64,000 nt of DNA from Pararge aegeria. Lineage: Eukaryota > Arthropoda > Insecta > Lepidoptera > Nymphalidae. The stretch lies in NCBI RefSeq assembly GCF_905163445.1, contig NC_053181.1, forward strand, positions 8,556,001 to 8,620,000, written 5' to 3'. Both the position numbers and the translations under genes were made by a program. Numbering within the stretch: the stretch's first letter is position 1; every line of letters begins with the position of its first letter. Under the pieces are notes generated by a model. The model was not told the DNA's origin. It ran no database searches and saw nothing but the letters and a program-made list of their open reading frames with translations. Shown piece after piece: positions 24,268 to 39,200 of this stretch.

Positions 24268-27200
24268 ACTATCCTTTTCTACGGCAAATATTGTAAAAGA
24301 GGACAGCGCTTCTTTGCGACTTGTCAATTTTGTTTAGTGTAGACATTTGTACACAACAGAATTGGCACCATTACTTCAGCACTCGCCAGCGTATCGCTAG
24401 GAAGATAGCCGGACTCGGAATAAAGGTACACATAAATAATACTCTGTTAGCTGAAAAGTCACACAGAATACCGCCCTGGGGCCCGTCCTTGTATTTGACT
24501 TTGACCGACGACATGGCTTAGCTTTTTCTTTGTTTTTATATTAAAATAACGCAAAGAGTATACCTAAGCCACATAAATAAATGGAAAAAATTATAAAATG
24601 AGTTAGTGTAATGACTAATAAACGATAGCGGGTTATCCGTTGATAGTCATAACAAACTAAACCTAACCTTTGATTTTTCCGCGTTTTGTCACCATGATTT
24701 GCGAAAATGAATCTTAATATATCACGTAGACTCGTTACAAACAAACCGGGGAATCTATTTAGTTTAGTCAGACATATTAACATGGAATACTTAATATTGG
24801 TAGGAAAACACGTCGAAATAAGATAATCCTCTTCTAAACGAATTATATTTTTTTATTTTATTACAGCGATTTACGATGTTTTTTATATTTCTTAGGGGTT
24901 GCCCTCAACTTGATTGGGCCCGAAATAATTCAACTTGGTAAAGTGGTTGTCACTAGCTTAGAAACGAAAGTTATTATTATTATATTTGAACCGCTTTTTA
25001 TTGTTATTGCATCTGCGTTAAACTATTTACATACCAGAGACACGTGGATCTTGTTTCTTTTACATAAAATGGTTCTTATTTAAACTACGTTAAATATACG
25101 AAATTACCCTACAAACTTTGATGTTCAAATTATTTATATATCACCTGTTTTGTCCTAAAGGTTGACTTAGAGCTGAATGGAGAGCCACTGAACATTCACA
25201 TGAAGCTGGGGGAATCGGGTGAAGCGTTCTTTGTGGAAGAAGTCGGGGAGGATGAAGCGGAATGTGCTGCCCACCTCGCCACTTCGCCGATACCCGCCAC
25301 GCGATTTGATAATCTGTACGAACCCCGGCGACGTAACTCGCTCTCCGCCGTGGAACCTGATCATGGACAAGCTTCCGACTACACTAAGAGAAGGTAATTT
25401 TTCAGACACGAACAATGTTTGTACCATCACGAACAACAAAAACGAACCGTACGCTTAAAGAGCGTCTTGGGTGCCTTTGGATGACGTTTCTTAGCGTTTG
25501 ACTTGACTTTTCAAAGGTACTTATAGAGACCTACTTGAAATAATATAATTTTTTAATTTCCTTACATCCACAAACTTTCAATAATTAGCTAATATTTTCA
25601 TTTTAAATTTAACTCTATTGTTAATGTATGGCTTTAAGGGAACTTGAATAATTGAGATTTTTATCTGCTTACCGCACCTTTTTTTATACAGAATCGAACC
25701 CAATAAAGTAATTACTGCCTTATTAAACAAAGCAAAGAGGTTTTAACTGATTACTGTCGTAAAAAAGTAATTTAAAAATGCACTTAACTCAATCTATCAA
25801 TATTTATAGAAAAATGTTGAAAGCCTTATTTAATTGATTTACTTAATCATGAACTACTATAAAGCTTGCTTTATCACTTCTCAGTTAAAATTATGTGTGT
25901 ATTACTTAACAAGTACGTAATTAAAAATAAAACACGACCAGTGACCACGACATACGGCCGCCATATTGACTTTTCTTTTTAAAAATGATAGCCAGAGCCA
26001 CTCCGAATGTTGTGTTGATTCTAACGAGACCATACATCGAAATCGTTTCAGGCTTTAAAAGTTGTTAAAACATAGAAACCCTGATACATACATAGGTACA
26101 TACAATATAATACCTTTTATAGGCAGTGGTGTTAACTACCTGCAGGGCTAGCAAATGCAGGAGACAAAAGTTGTACCCCCGATTATATCCCCTGGCAAAG
26201 GATAAAACTAACTGGTCCACCTGCAAAAGCAAGGGAACACGGATACGGATAACAATTCATTATTGCACATATATTATTTCCACTCGTGCTCCAGTGAGTT
26301 GATAAAGCTATCTCTCCTGCCCATGCTAGCTTGCTGGGGTATAAAAATAGCCTACGATCTTATTCTCAGATCTACCAAATTTACAGAATAATTTATTCAT
26401 AAAAATCATTTAAGCAGAAGAATTAGATAACAAACTCTTGATTTATATATTAAGTATTTAAGCTGGACGAGAAGGTTATGTTTGAGGTTTTTTAAGAACA
26501 AATAAAGTACGTGCTTTGCATAGCACTTAAGATGTTCTTATTGCGAAGTGACAAAACGAGAAAATTAATAGTTAAAAAAAGCTGTAGATACGTTTAAAAA
26601 CAACAATGTCAGTGTAGGCGTATTTGCCAAAGCCGCGGGTGGGATCCATTCGTAATTAAAACAATAACATATTGTTGATTTTGGTGGTGAAGTGAGTTGA
26701 AGTAGAAAAGCTAACTGGTTCCCTTGGGCTGTCAATGTCAATGGCGTCATTATATATCTAGAACCGATTGAAAAAAGTAGCTGATTAGAAAGCGAATCAC
26801 ACGCTATGCCATTCAACTAAATTGTACACGTAGTAGGTATTGCGGTGTAGCTATGTAATGCATTTAAAAGAGCTGTAAACAGGTATTGGCTTTACGGCGC
26901 ATATTATATTATTGTACAATATGCCTTGATTGTACTCTCTAGTCAATTTGATTATTTACTAGCGGTTGCCAACGACGCCATCCAATTTCTGGCATTTAAA
27001 ATTCTTCCATATTAATTTATCGCCTTTTCTACACACTAAAGTGTTAGTTCAATAAACACGCTTTAAGAGCCGTTTATTTAAAACTTTGAAACTGTCTTAA
27101 ACGTTAAAACTTCAACACCTTCGGACTTTCATACAAACTTCCGTACCACATTTCATCCCTTTAGATGTTGGATATAAATGAAAGCTAAAAGCCTTCTAAA

Positions 27201-30200
27201 TTTAACTCTTTGCTCTTGAACTTGAAATAAATAGTACTTTTACACAATCTTCTGTCGTTCGAAATTACTTTAACGATTTATATAATTTTCTAATGAATAA
27301 TCACAATATGAAAAAAAATAACAGGGCAGTAATTATAAATTATTGTTTTTATTTTCCTACAGATATACTGCAGACGGGAAGTCTATGCAAAAACCGGACC
27401 TAAGCAAATTAGGTAAAAACAAGAAAGAGGACAAAAAAACAGTTGACGATCATGACAATGAGGCTTTATTTGAAATGGACGGCTTAAACGAAGGCTCGTC
27501 TGATTGGACTGATTCAAAACCAAAGACATTCGCGGCCACGAAACTAGGCTCAGCTGAGAGCGAGGCAAATCAAACTGTTCAGAAGATTAGCGAGCATAAT
27601 GATTTCCGACCAATTGATGCTGCACCCAGCCACGAAGACCTCAAACCAAATAATGGTAACGGTAAAAAGAAGAAGAAAACAAGAAAAGTCAGCTCGAAGA
27701 AGAAGCACCAAAGAAAGTCATCGACCAGTTCGATTTCTAGTCAATCTGATATCCCCAGCTCTGAGCAACGCGGTTCGCAGCCGACGTCCATTCCGAATAC
27801 GACTGATATAAATTTCTATAGCGACACTGAAGCTGTGACAGGTTGTCTTAGGTAACTTGAATATTTTGTTTTCTTTTTACACCCGAAACTAATAATCAAT
27901 CTAATCCAAAATCTTCCGATCGTAGATTAAGTTTAGTAATGCGTCCATTTTCCTTTTATATTATATTTTGATCTGAAGATTTTGGAATAGATCAATTATT
28001 AATTTCTACAGTTAAAAGATTAGTTAATAAAAAAATAAATCACTTGACAAAACGACTTTTGTAGTAATAGGGTCATATTAAATTACCTATCTAACGATGC
28101 GGATAGATGGATAGAGCTTTTTTTTTTGCTGGAAAAGGCATCCACGTAACTTCCTAGAAACAACAACGATATTATCAGTGCATCACTTAAGTGCATATCG
28201 CTGGGAAATAGCTCAGAAACCCTCTGAAGCTCAGCGAAGCCATCTAGGTCATAATGAGGAGCCACAGGAGTGCTTTCGCATGCAACTGTGGACTTATGAC
28301 AGCTAGTAAATGTTGGTTTATAACTTCTGATGATAACCTCCATAGCAGCCATAAATTTCCAACGACATTTAACTGGTAAATTGTTGTTGTTGGTTTGAGC
28401 AACAATTACCCATCCTATATTTATATGGTTAAGTGTTTATTGGTCTAATTCTGTACGGAAGATGTGATACAATTCCCAAAGTTTGATTTATTAACACAAT
28501 GTGGACATCAATTTGTTCTAGTAGGTAGGTACTAACCGATTTCTAAGGAAAACTAATGTGGTTAGGTCAATGTGTAGTTTGTAATAAATTTTATAAGGAT
28601 CTGACGGCGTTGCCTGCTTACAGCGAAGAGATGTCCAACTTGAACCTGAAAGGTGACAATCGCATCCCGCTGGCGTTGTCAGACACAGCCTTTGAGGTGC
28701 ACTCCACGTCCAGACACTCGTAAATCTCATTAATACTAAGATACTATCGCACTACGCAACGCCACGCTTTTTCCACTTGTTCTGTAGTTCATTCCACCTC
28801 TTACGTAAATAGAACTTGTAGGCAAATCGAGCTATTTGCTTTCACGCCTCGTATCCGCTATTAAAACTCCGCCGTGATTACTATTAATTATGTAAACGCA
28901 ATACTTATTGCTCATTTTATGGGTATTGTAACTTACTTTATGTAAGAATTCGTAGGTTAACCACCAGTCTCGACAAAATATTGGTTATTTAGGTGTTCTT
29001 TAATATTTTTCTTGCAGTTACTGGAAACTTGAGTATAAGCTTGGCATGAAATTTTTCAATAATATAACTTAATTAAAACTATGATTTTTCCTGCATAACA
29101 AGCCTTGCTGTTTAAGTATTTACGATTATTAAAATAATCATATTATCTTTCTTTTCATATAATGAATAATCCTGCCCTATGATCTATGTATTATTTTAAT
29201 TATTTTCAAAAAATATTAATTATGGACATTCCGTTCGCTTCACTGAATTTATATAAGCAACAAATTAAAGTACTAGGTTACTTTGCTAGCCACGTAAAAA
29301 CATATTATTAATATTCATATACATTTTTTGTACATACTTCTAAAGAGATAAAAATAGTTACGATAATAACAATCTTTTTTATTAGCGTTATAGATTTTAT
29401 CAGCGTATAAAAATTAAAATGTCGTTAAGAATAATTAAATGTCGTCCAAGTGTTTATTGCCAGTTGGATTTAAATATGCATATAAAATACTTACTATTAT
29501 ATATTACTTTTATATTTACTTATATTTTTCTCGATATCACAAATAAAAATTATTATGGTGATTTGGCAAAAATAAAACCTGTGAATTATGAAAGATTTAG
29601 ATTGATACTTTTGCATCTGCCTTTTTTACATGAACAGTCATGTGTAGTTTATGCTAGTCTTTTGTTGTCGATTCCAATTATACTTAAATAATATCATAGT
29701 GATGAATCAACATTTTATTACTGACAATTCTTACAATAACTGTGATTTTAGGTGTAAGAGAATGTATCATATTTTGTAGTGTATATACCATTTTGCTTCG
29801 CTTCGTATTTATATAGTAATCTAGTCTTGTAAAATAATATATATATAATTCATTATTGAAATACACCGATTAATGGATAAAAGGATTCAAGGTCTGCGGA
29901 TATTGTTTTAGCAATTTCCAACTGAGTAAACAAATAAACGTATTCGTAAGAAATTAATGATATTGCTTTCAATCTGTATCAGTAAAAATGTAGTTTTGTT
30001 CTAGAAATTATCATGAACCTGGTAATCTTAATAGTTAAATAGTCAAAATTTAGCTTATAATAAAAGTTACTAGTGAACATATTCCTATCAGATGACTAAA
30101 AGCATCTTTATTTACTACCAGTTATTCGTAGACGTAAATGAACGGTTTCGTTTTCTAGATATGCACGCAAGGAAATATATCATTTTATTTTCTTGTTTAG

Positions 30201-33200
30201 TAAGGGGTCTCGTCATGGAACACCAGTCCAATCAGATACGGAAATGGAGTTACAAAGGGCTGCAAATGGTGACAAGTCGTCTCAGTCCTGGCGATGGGGC
30301 GAACTGCCGGAGCCCCCGATCAGAAACGTGCAGGCCGAGTGCCCTGAGACCCCAGTGTCTCCCACGTCCCCGACGGAGCCCGCGTCCCCAACGGAGCCCT
30401 TAAGTTCTGATGAGGAAAGGACGGAACGCCGTGGAGTTTTAAGTGGCATGTTCCGGTAAGTTTTAACCACTGTCCAACTTCTACGGCTTATTTTCTCCTG
30501 TAGATAAAATAATAATTGATTCCACTATAACTTATGGGAATTCAATTTATATTGCTTAGTAGAAAATATTTATAGAAGTATATATTATGTGCAAGATGTT
30601 ATACAAAAGAGTGGATGATCAGATCATGGCTGATAGAAGTGTGCTGATGCAGAAGACTTGTTTCGGCAGTTGCCATTTTCTTGCCGTGGAATAATAACGT
30701 GGGCATGCAGTACCTACTCACTCACTCATCCATTTGAAATCAGCTCCATAGTTCTTTTCATAATGTTATGTAATAATGAAAAAAATATGTTATCGGTGTC
30801 TTTTAATTTTTTTGCTAAAAACGAGGTCCTCTATTTAAATTGGCTACAAGAACTGAAAAATTTTAATGCATTGAGAACTGCAAAGCTTTTCTAGGATCAT
30901 GATTATATATTAAGAAAATTTTTAACCCTTGTTCAGGTTTATGTCCACGCGGGAAGCCGCTGATACTGCGCCCGGGGGCGTCTACCTCGATGACCTGGAT
31001 CGCGGTCAAGTCGATCCCGATTTATACTTTCCGAAACACCACGCAGATCGCTATCGGACAGGTGCGCAAATATAGATAACAGATGTTTTTAATTAATACC
31101 GCAGACATAACAAATTCAATTGTTCCAGCATTAAATGTGTTAAAGAACAAAGACAACATTATTCTAATTAAGTATTATCAAATCAGCATATACCTACCAC
31201 TAATGACGATACATACATAATATGATAAGCGGAAATTGTGTTATTAGCTGCCATTGTTCGATAAAACATAGACTACTTTTCCAAATATGTCAACTTGTAT
31301 TTAAATTAATTGTAATTCATAGATATATAACGGTATTTTTGTAACAGCCAAGGTCTTTAGGTCAGAATCTTATATAGATACTCTCTTAAAGAGGTTTGAA
31401 TATCGTTATATCATTACTATCCTTACTAATATTAAAAATGCGAAAGTGTGTTTGTTTGTCCTTTCCTAACGTCCTAACTAAGCAACCAGTTAACAAGTTG
31501 AAAACAGACAGTAACAAACTTTATATCCCAGGCAGGCAAGCGATTTGTAAAAAGCACCTAGTATTTGATAAATCTGGAAGTGGTACTGCATAATTCAAAT
31601 CCTGGAATCTGCATCCACTTTGCATCAGCTTGAGGCAAACAGCTTAATTCTGCAAATGCACTTTATATTGAAGGCCATCTGTTATATTTAGTCAACAACG
31701 ATAGTGTCAAAAGAACATCAATTATGAAAGGAAAAATTTGCTCTCTAATTCGCTATTTTCCTTCTATCTGCGAAGATTTTCATCGGATCCTCATAAAATT
31801 TACAAGGAACCGACCTATTAGTTAACTCATTCAATTTAAAAAAAAACCATTTATATGGTTTAGATTTGACAACATTTAAAGTCGCCCAAAAACATAGTAA
31901 CCTCTTCCTATTGCAAGTTGATTAAAAATTCAAGATGACCCTTATTTGGCAGAAGAGTTTCGATGATGGTTAGTTTGTTGTGGACTTCTTCTTAGAACAG
32001 GGCACGTTTGAAACATTCATAGCTTTAGTTTCGAGTTTACGAATGTAGTTATCGACATCATCTTAATACCATGTATTTTTTCATTGCACCGAACTTATCA
32101 AAATAATAAAGTGCCATTTATTGTCTATTTGAATAAATGCTCGGGGGACTACGTGGCCCAAAGGTTTTCTATCCCTATTAAGCGCGACAATGCTTCTTGT
32201 CTGATGGGCACTTTATGTCCGGGAATAACAATGCTTTTTGACGAAGCGTAAGAGTATTTATTGTAACTATTGACATTATGCTTTTTATTGTAGATTGAAG
32301 ATAAGTTACATTTAATTCTTAATGAAGAAATATTTAAAAAACATTTTTAAATATATTTTTAACGCAGTTGGTGGTAACGTTGGCATACCAAGCGGTCCTA
32401 CGGAAGAAGAGTACGAGTCTGGCAATGGACCGTCGCTGCCACAGTCGCCCAATTCACCGGCTTCACTCGACGCGCCCACCCTCGACTCTGATGATGACGA
32501 GAAACTACTTGCCAAGTGAGTTAATTATTAAATCACAATTCTAACTAACTGAACCAACTTGCATCGAGGCTTGAAAATCTTGAATTTTGATAGTTTAATC
32601 TTTTAGATTTTATTTGACTTTATACACAGTTCAAATTTGACAGTAGCAGTTACATTCTTTTCGCAAACTATAGGGATGACAGGTCACCAGTGCCACTAGT
32701 TGGCAACGGTAAAAAGCTTACTGAATAAGGGGCATAAGGGGCTGAATAAGGTAGATACAAACCTACTTTATCTCATCTCGGTACTTTAACTTTTGTTATT
32801 ACCACTTACATTAAATGTTTTTGTATCGTTTATTAATCATGTATTTTATATTCATAATAGTGATTACGTACTACAAATTGTGTGTGTGGTGAACTGTCCT
32901 GTCCGCAAATGTTATGTGTGTGTAGGTTACTATTGTAGGGCTAAGCTTAGCCAACCGAGCGGAACTACTCATATAGCTGGTTGGTTACTTAACAGGATTT
33001 CCCGGAAAACAAGGTTACTTTCCTTTATACCGCGATAAGATAACAGGCGGATTACTGTAAAGTAATAAGCTTGTTAGTACCCTATACGTACTATCAGTGT
33101 TTTATATGTTTAAAGCTTATTTTGATGTTAAATTTTTGGTCAAACAAATAGGTACCATTAAACCGACATCTATCAAAGGGGTAAGGTTCTAATCCCTTGT

Positions 33201-36200
33201 AAATCGCAAATCAGTCAGTCTTACTGTGTATCCGCATGATATTCCCGAGCGATTCGGAGAAGTCGGAAGATGTTCTTACAATTAATCTCTGCCTTATCCG
33301 CTTTGGTTATTTGTGAACATACGAATAGATGAATATCCATACTAATATTATAAAATCTTAAAAGTGTGTCTATGTGAATCTGCAACACTTGCATCCTGGA
33401 GATGGACATAGAATAATATTTATGGTAAAAAATACCCGCGGAATTAAAAAGAAAAAGCAATTTTAGTCAGTGGATGGCTCAGCCAGTTAACTTAAATTTT
33501 GCATATATATATAGTTCGCAGATGGCTATAGGATATATTTTATCCCGGAGAAATAAAGGGTTCCTTTGATTTTTTTTAAAAACCCAAAATGAACTCGGAG
33601 TAGCTATCAATGAAGGCAGACTGGCGCAGTGGGCAGTGACCCTGCAGTCCTAGGCCGCGATTCCCACAACTGGAAAATGTTTGTGTGATGCACATGATTG
33701 TTTTTCAGTATCTGGGTGTTTATCTGTATATTATAAGTATTTATGTGTGTTATATTCATAAAAATATTCAACAGCTATCTTAGTACCCATACCACAAGCT
33801 ACGCTTACTTTGGGGCTAGATGGCTATACTACGACAATACACACTATTGTCGTAGTATATTTATTTATTATTTATTTATTTATTTAATGAACCAAAAAAA
33901 TAAAAGCATTTGTCTATTAGGGGCCAGGTTTCGGTAATGGCGCGTGATGGTGCGGTTTCGCGAGCGCTCAGCTACGAAGAGTTTTGCATGCAAGGCGCCG
34001 CGTTGGCTAGTACGGGGCAGCTAGAAGTGCGGCTGGGAACACGTTGTATGCCGTGGCGTAGTGCTGGACCGCTGCTGCTATCATTGCTGGCCTACAGGCG
34101 CCCGCTACCTAACGTAAGTATCTGCGATATAACTGATAGTGAAAATTGGGCAGGAAACGGCTACTCATTCAACTTTTTACCGGCCTGAGTGACCCTAGGC
34201 TCCTTTTAAAACAAATTGGCGACAAAAAGAAAACAGTAATGTTTGAAAATGTGTAATTTTTTTTTTTTTTTAATCTAATGATCATCCGAAGAAAAAGTCT
34301 TGGGTAGTCCAAAGTTTTTTTTTGAAATTGGTGACAAAATAAAACAGTAATGTTAAGTTTTAAAATGTGTAGAAAAATACTTTTTTCTTTTGTTTTTATA
34401 ATACTTTGGTATTAAATATTTAACTATAAATGAGTAAAAAATTCGGAGAATTACATACTTATAAATAAAGAATAACTAGGCTAGTTCGCCTATATGAACC
34501 ATCAGGCCCTGATTGCAGCCAATCTAGGCTATCTAGTTTATATATTAATAAAAAATAAATATATCACTTATAATTTACACTATCATTAAATTTATGGTGA
34601 ACTAAGTTTTACAAATGTTCCACTAGGGAAACTAAGTTGTTCGGTAAAAAAAAAGGAGAATATTTGGCTAATCGTTGCCAAGTTAAGTACAAAAAGAAAC
34701 ATCAGTCCAGAGTAAATGCTCATTACTTAGTTTAGTTTAGCATAAATGTAATTTTAGAATTAAGCGTGTTGTATTCACGACCAATGATTGTCGACGGCGC
34801 AGAGAGTAACGGTAAAACTCTTGAGAGTTTATGTTAAACATCTTTTAAATGTAATACTTGTTTTTTTGTATTTTTCGATGAAATAAATAAAAGTAGTGCT
34901 AAGTTTCTCTCACTGTTTCTTCTATCTGCCACATTTGTAGGAAGTTGCCAAATCATGAAGTATGGTCGCTCTGCTATTTTAATACTTCACATTTTTACGT
35001 TAAGAAAGGACACAAGGGCTCAAACCTAAGTAAGAAGTACTAGAATAATAAATTTGATTGTTTCACGCAGCGAGTGCTCGAAGACCTAGAGAAAGGTGAA
35101 AAAGGTGAAGAGTCGGTGAGCAGCCGCGGCGCTGACGAGGCCAAGCCGCGCTCTTACTCGTGGTGGTACTGGCGACGATCCAACACAGACAAAAGGTCAG
35201 AACACTTTCACTATACTTAAAAAAAAACTAAATTCTCTGCTTATTGTCCAATACGATATCGAATGGATCGTGGTGTGACGGCATCACCATCAACCTCATC
35301 AACTTCATGGATGTTTCCATTGAACCCCGCACGCTCCTCCAATGCGTATAGGTCGGTTTAAATAACCAAGAACAACTTTGGGTAAAGATTTTTGTATCTA
35401 TCATTCAGTGATTTTAATTTTTTTTTTTATTCTTTACAATGTTGAATGTATAAATAAAAACAAAAATTGTCGCGGCAATAATGTGACACCGATATCCGAT
35501 GTGATATTTTAGGTTATTTTCGTAGACAAAAACGCGGTTATCCACGACTTCCGCGTGGATTATCTATTTTCCCGTGACATTGAGATTTATTCTGCGGATT
35601 AAAGTAGGCCGGACTATAAATATTGCTATTCGTCTGTACTATGTCTGTACTGTACTTTTCTACGAGATAACTTTCGCTGTCTAATTGTGAAAAGGTTACA
35701 CATCTACAAGGCTAGTAATTGCAAAGGAGTTTGATGGAATTTTACAGTATTAATGATTATGACAATCTTTTGTGCTACAACTTCTACTTGGAATCAATAG
35801 TTTAAGAGAAGTAACTGTAATAAGTTTTCATAAAAATACGCGGTATCAACCATAATATAAGGTCAGTTACATTTTATGTCAAATGGGTTCACGAATTACT
35901 ACGCATTTCCCAGGTAATATTTAAATAATAATGTGTTATGATAGGGCATTACAGCTAGTTGTCATTAGAAATTAGAAACCGTAATTGAATAATGTAAGCT
36001 TACAATACTAATACAATTAACTCTTATTAATTTATTCATAAAAATATGTTAATATTTGCACAGAGAACGCTGACTAGAAAAAATGGTTGTATGACTCATT
36101 CATATCTTCGTGACAAGCATATTTCGTATGCTATAGATATTCCTCAGTTGCATTTCTATATACATGTATCATCAGCGAACTATTTCTAAAAATATAATAC

Positions 36201-39200
36201 ATTCATAGTTCAACAAATTCCTGTGCGATACTAGACATAGAGTTACATGGTAGCATATAACGTCATCTGTTGAACACAGTTCATAATATTAGTGGTATGT
36301 GAAATCATGAAATGTTTCTATCATCTAGATTAACCATTTCTTTTTCTTGTTAGTTACTAATTTAAAAAAACTATCGTAGAGAACTGCCTGGTTGATGTTG
36401 TGGCTAGCAAGTTCAACATCCGATCCTCCTCAGTTTAATTCAATTCTCAGAACCAACCCAGATGATGAAAATTGTATAACGGAGAACAGAAAATTTAGAG
36501 CAAGTTAAGCCACCAGTCCCAGTTAGAATAACTAAAATGTATTACTTATAATAGTTAACATCTGCCAATCTGTATTGGAGCAGCGTTGTTGTGTATCGGA
36601 GATCTAAAACATATTATCAGGCCATTCATGTTTCGCACATGATGGTTGATGATGCCGTGGAGAACAATTTTATTGATTTAAATCTGAGAACTATCTTGTG
36701 TCCAATTAAATTCATTGAATAGGAAAGATTTATAATTATATTTTAAAGTGATGGAAATATTCGCGTCCATTAGTCCCGACGTTACACGTCAGTCAACAGG
36801 GAATCGAGCCAACGCTTTTATGATAGAAATGAACTCGGTCCAAAATTCCCCAGACCGTAACCTTGGAACAAATACAATTTCCTATTTTGGATATCTGGTG
36901 ACACTTTGGACTTGAGACAAATAAATATTTGTTCACAGTTTTATATTTATCCAATTACTAGTTGTGGCACTCGAATTCGCTTGCGTCGTCAAACAAATAT
37001 TTATAATCAATTCAATAAGACTTGGCTGGTATTACAGGCGTTACTTCATGATATACAATTATCATTAAACTTAATTTTCTATACTTCAATCTTTATACCT
37101 AACACTAGACAGATCTTTCGCAGTGCACTCTCCACGCACGTTTCGCTTTGACACCGAAGCATCCACAGGAGACGTTGACTTTTCAATGAACAATTGCTAA
37201 TGTTCATTGGAGACTTGTAGCTCTCAAGATTAGCGTTCAAATAAGCAAACAACAAAATATTCAAGGATTCAAAAGAGATATTACTCTTGATAGATGTTTT
37301 TATTTTACTGATCTAAAATGCTCATTGAAGGTACCTAATCCTTTATTAATATTGTATGAACGGGAAAATGTCTATTTGTTAGTATTACTTTCCTTGCTTC
37401 CTTCCTTCACACAGCAGCGTGTTCTGCGTTAGTATCTCCTTTAGCTAAAGAAAGAAATATTAGATTGACGTGTTCTTTTTTTTAATCCTAGGTCAGAGTC
37501 GTCACAGCCCAAAGATGAAATTCAAGATGTGAGCGCACCACACAGTGATACAGCGAAAAGTATAACCCCAAAAACTGATTCAATCGATGAAGATCAGCTA
37601 GATCACTGGACTGAGGAAAAAGGCGACAAAATTGAGGAAGCAAAAGAAATGACGAACCTCCATGAAGCCATCATAGTTGAAGAAGTAATGGAAATTGGTG
37701 AAACCTCGCCAATTATTCCTACTCGTGAGTGTTTACTTGTGTTGCATTTTTAAATGGGTGGTTCCCGCGACTTAATCCGGACAAGGATTTAAAAAAAAAT
37801 TGCGGAAACGATTTCCTTTCCCGAGATGTTAAATATCCTATGACCGCATCCAGGATGCAAACTCTTTGCCAATTTCCAAAAAGAGAAGATAAGATTGGGT
37901 GGTTTTGTTTATATCACTATTTCTGTGATACAATAAAAAATACTGTTTGTCTATCTCCAGGATACAAGTTATTAAATTTCATCGAGATGAGAGCAATGGT
38001 TTAACCATTGCTCGATCGATCTTACAACTGATACACTCGCATTTGTAATATTAGTGTAAATTGATCTTCTGAACTTAATTAGATTATTAGGTTATGCAAA
38101 TTTTAATAATCAATGCGCTTTTTTAATACATCAATCTTTATTTCGATGACAGGCGAAGTATCCGTGCGTCATGATCAGAGTTCGTCAGATTCGGAACACG
38201 AGACTCATAACACGAGGTCATCACGACGGCAGTCCACCTTCCGGAAGACCCTGCGTCTCTCTTCTGATCAAATTGTAAGTGAGCATAGTAACACCTGACC
38301 CAACTGGGGTTAAATATCATGAGTTTAATATCTTTTTATGTAGCTCATTCTAGCTTTCAATTGGTTGGACCGATTTGAATGCTGCTTTTGCACTCACTTG
38401 TGGCATAAGCTGCGACGAGGGAAAAAAGTCTCATTTCTAGAAGCGCGTTAAATAGTTTGCTATTCCAAGACGAGCAACGTGAAGTCCATTTACCCGAAAA
38501 CTACTAAAAGATTGCAAGCATTGAAATGTACACAAAACGGACATGATACAGTTCATGTAGTTGTTGGTTGTCGATAGAGTGGTGTGATAGAGTAATTATA
38601 TATAATACCTAATCATCTTAATCTTGTCCTCTCGTTTTGAACAGAAAAAGCTGAATTTACGCGAGGGCATGAACGAGATGGTGTTCAGCGTGACCACTGC
38701 GTACCAGGGCACCACGCGTTGCAAGTGCAACGTGTTCCGTTGGCGGTACGATGACAAGGTGGTCATCTCCGACATCGACGGCACCATCACCAAGTAATTA
38801 TACAACTTAATTCTTAAGATTTTTTTAGCGGACCAAACAGCAAGTGGGTCGCCTGATGTTAAGTGATCATCTCCGGCCATGAACATCTGCAGCACCAGAG
38901 GAGCCACCATTGAATAACGCAAAATTTAAGCTTTGAAGATAGACGTCAGATGGGAGATTGTTCCACAATTTCCAAGTGCGCGGTAGAAATTCTACAAAAT
39001 CTGGTATCGCGTATAGTAGTAGAACACCAGGCATCCTCACTAAATAGTGAGGTAGTCATATGTTTCTACGGCATGAGGTGCGTTCAGTCAACAGTGAAGT
39101 AGGTATTAATGCAAACAACTCTTAAGAACACTCTGTATTAGTATGCAACTTTCAATAATTGTTTCTGCAAATTTTCTATTGAAACATTTACGATTTCTAG

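Larger units (their letters stand above)
11345..25160 (+). other. Lipin coding intron 1 (13.8 kb)
   Basis: A GTGAGT donor at 11345 and a CCTAAAG acceptor at 25160 bound the intron. It holds an inverted repeat (12032-12124), LINE-tail remnants, an 84-bp tandem duplication, a SINE, a MITE-like element and the Dong-like retrotransposon. A compositionally richer, repeat-free patch at about 16980-17380 could hide an alternative leader exon, but I see no clear promoter or donor. Confidence 0.8.

Noticed and set aside
33743..33937. 64-codon frame ending near lipin exon 7
   Set aside because: It is the SINE body read through in one frame.
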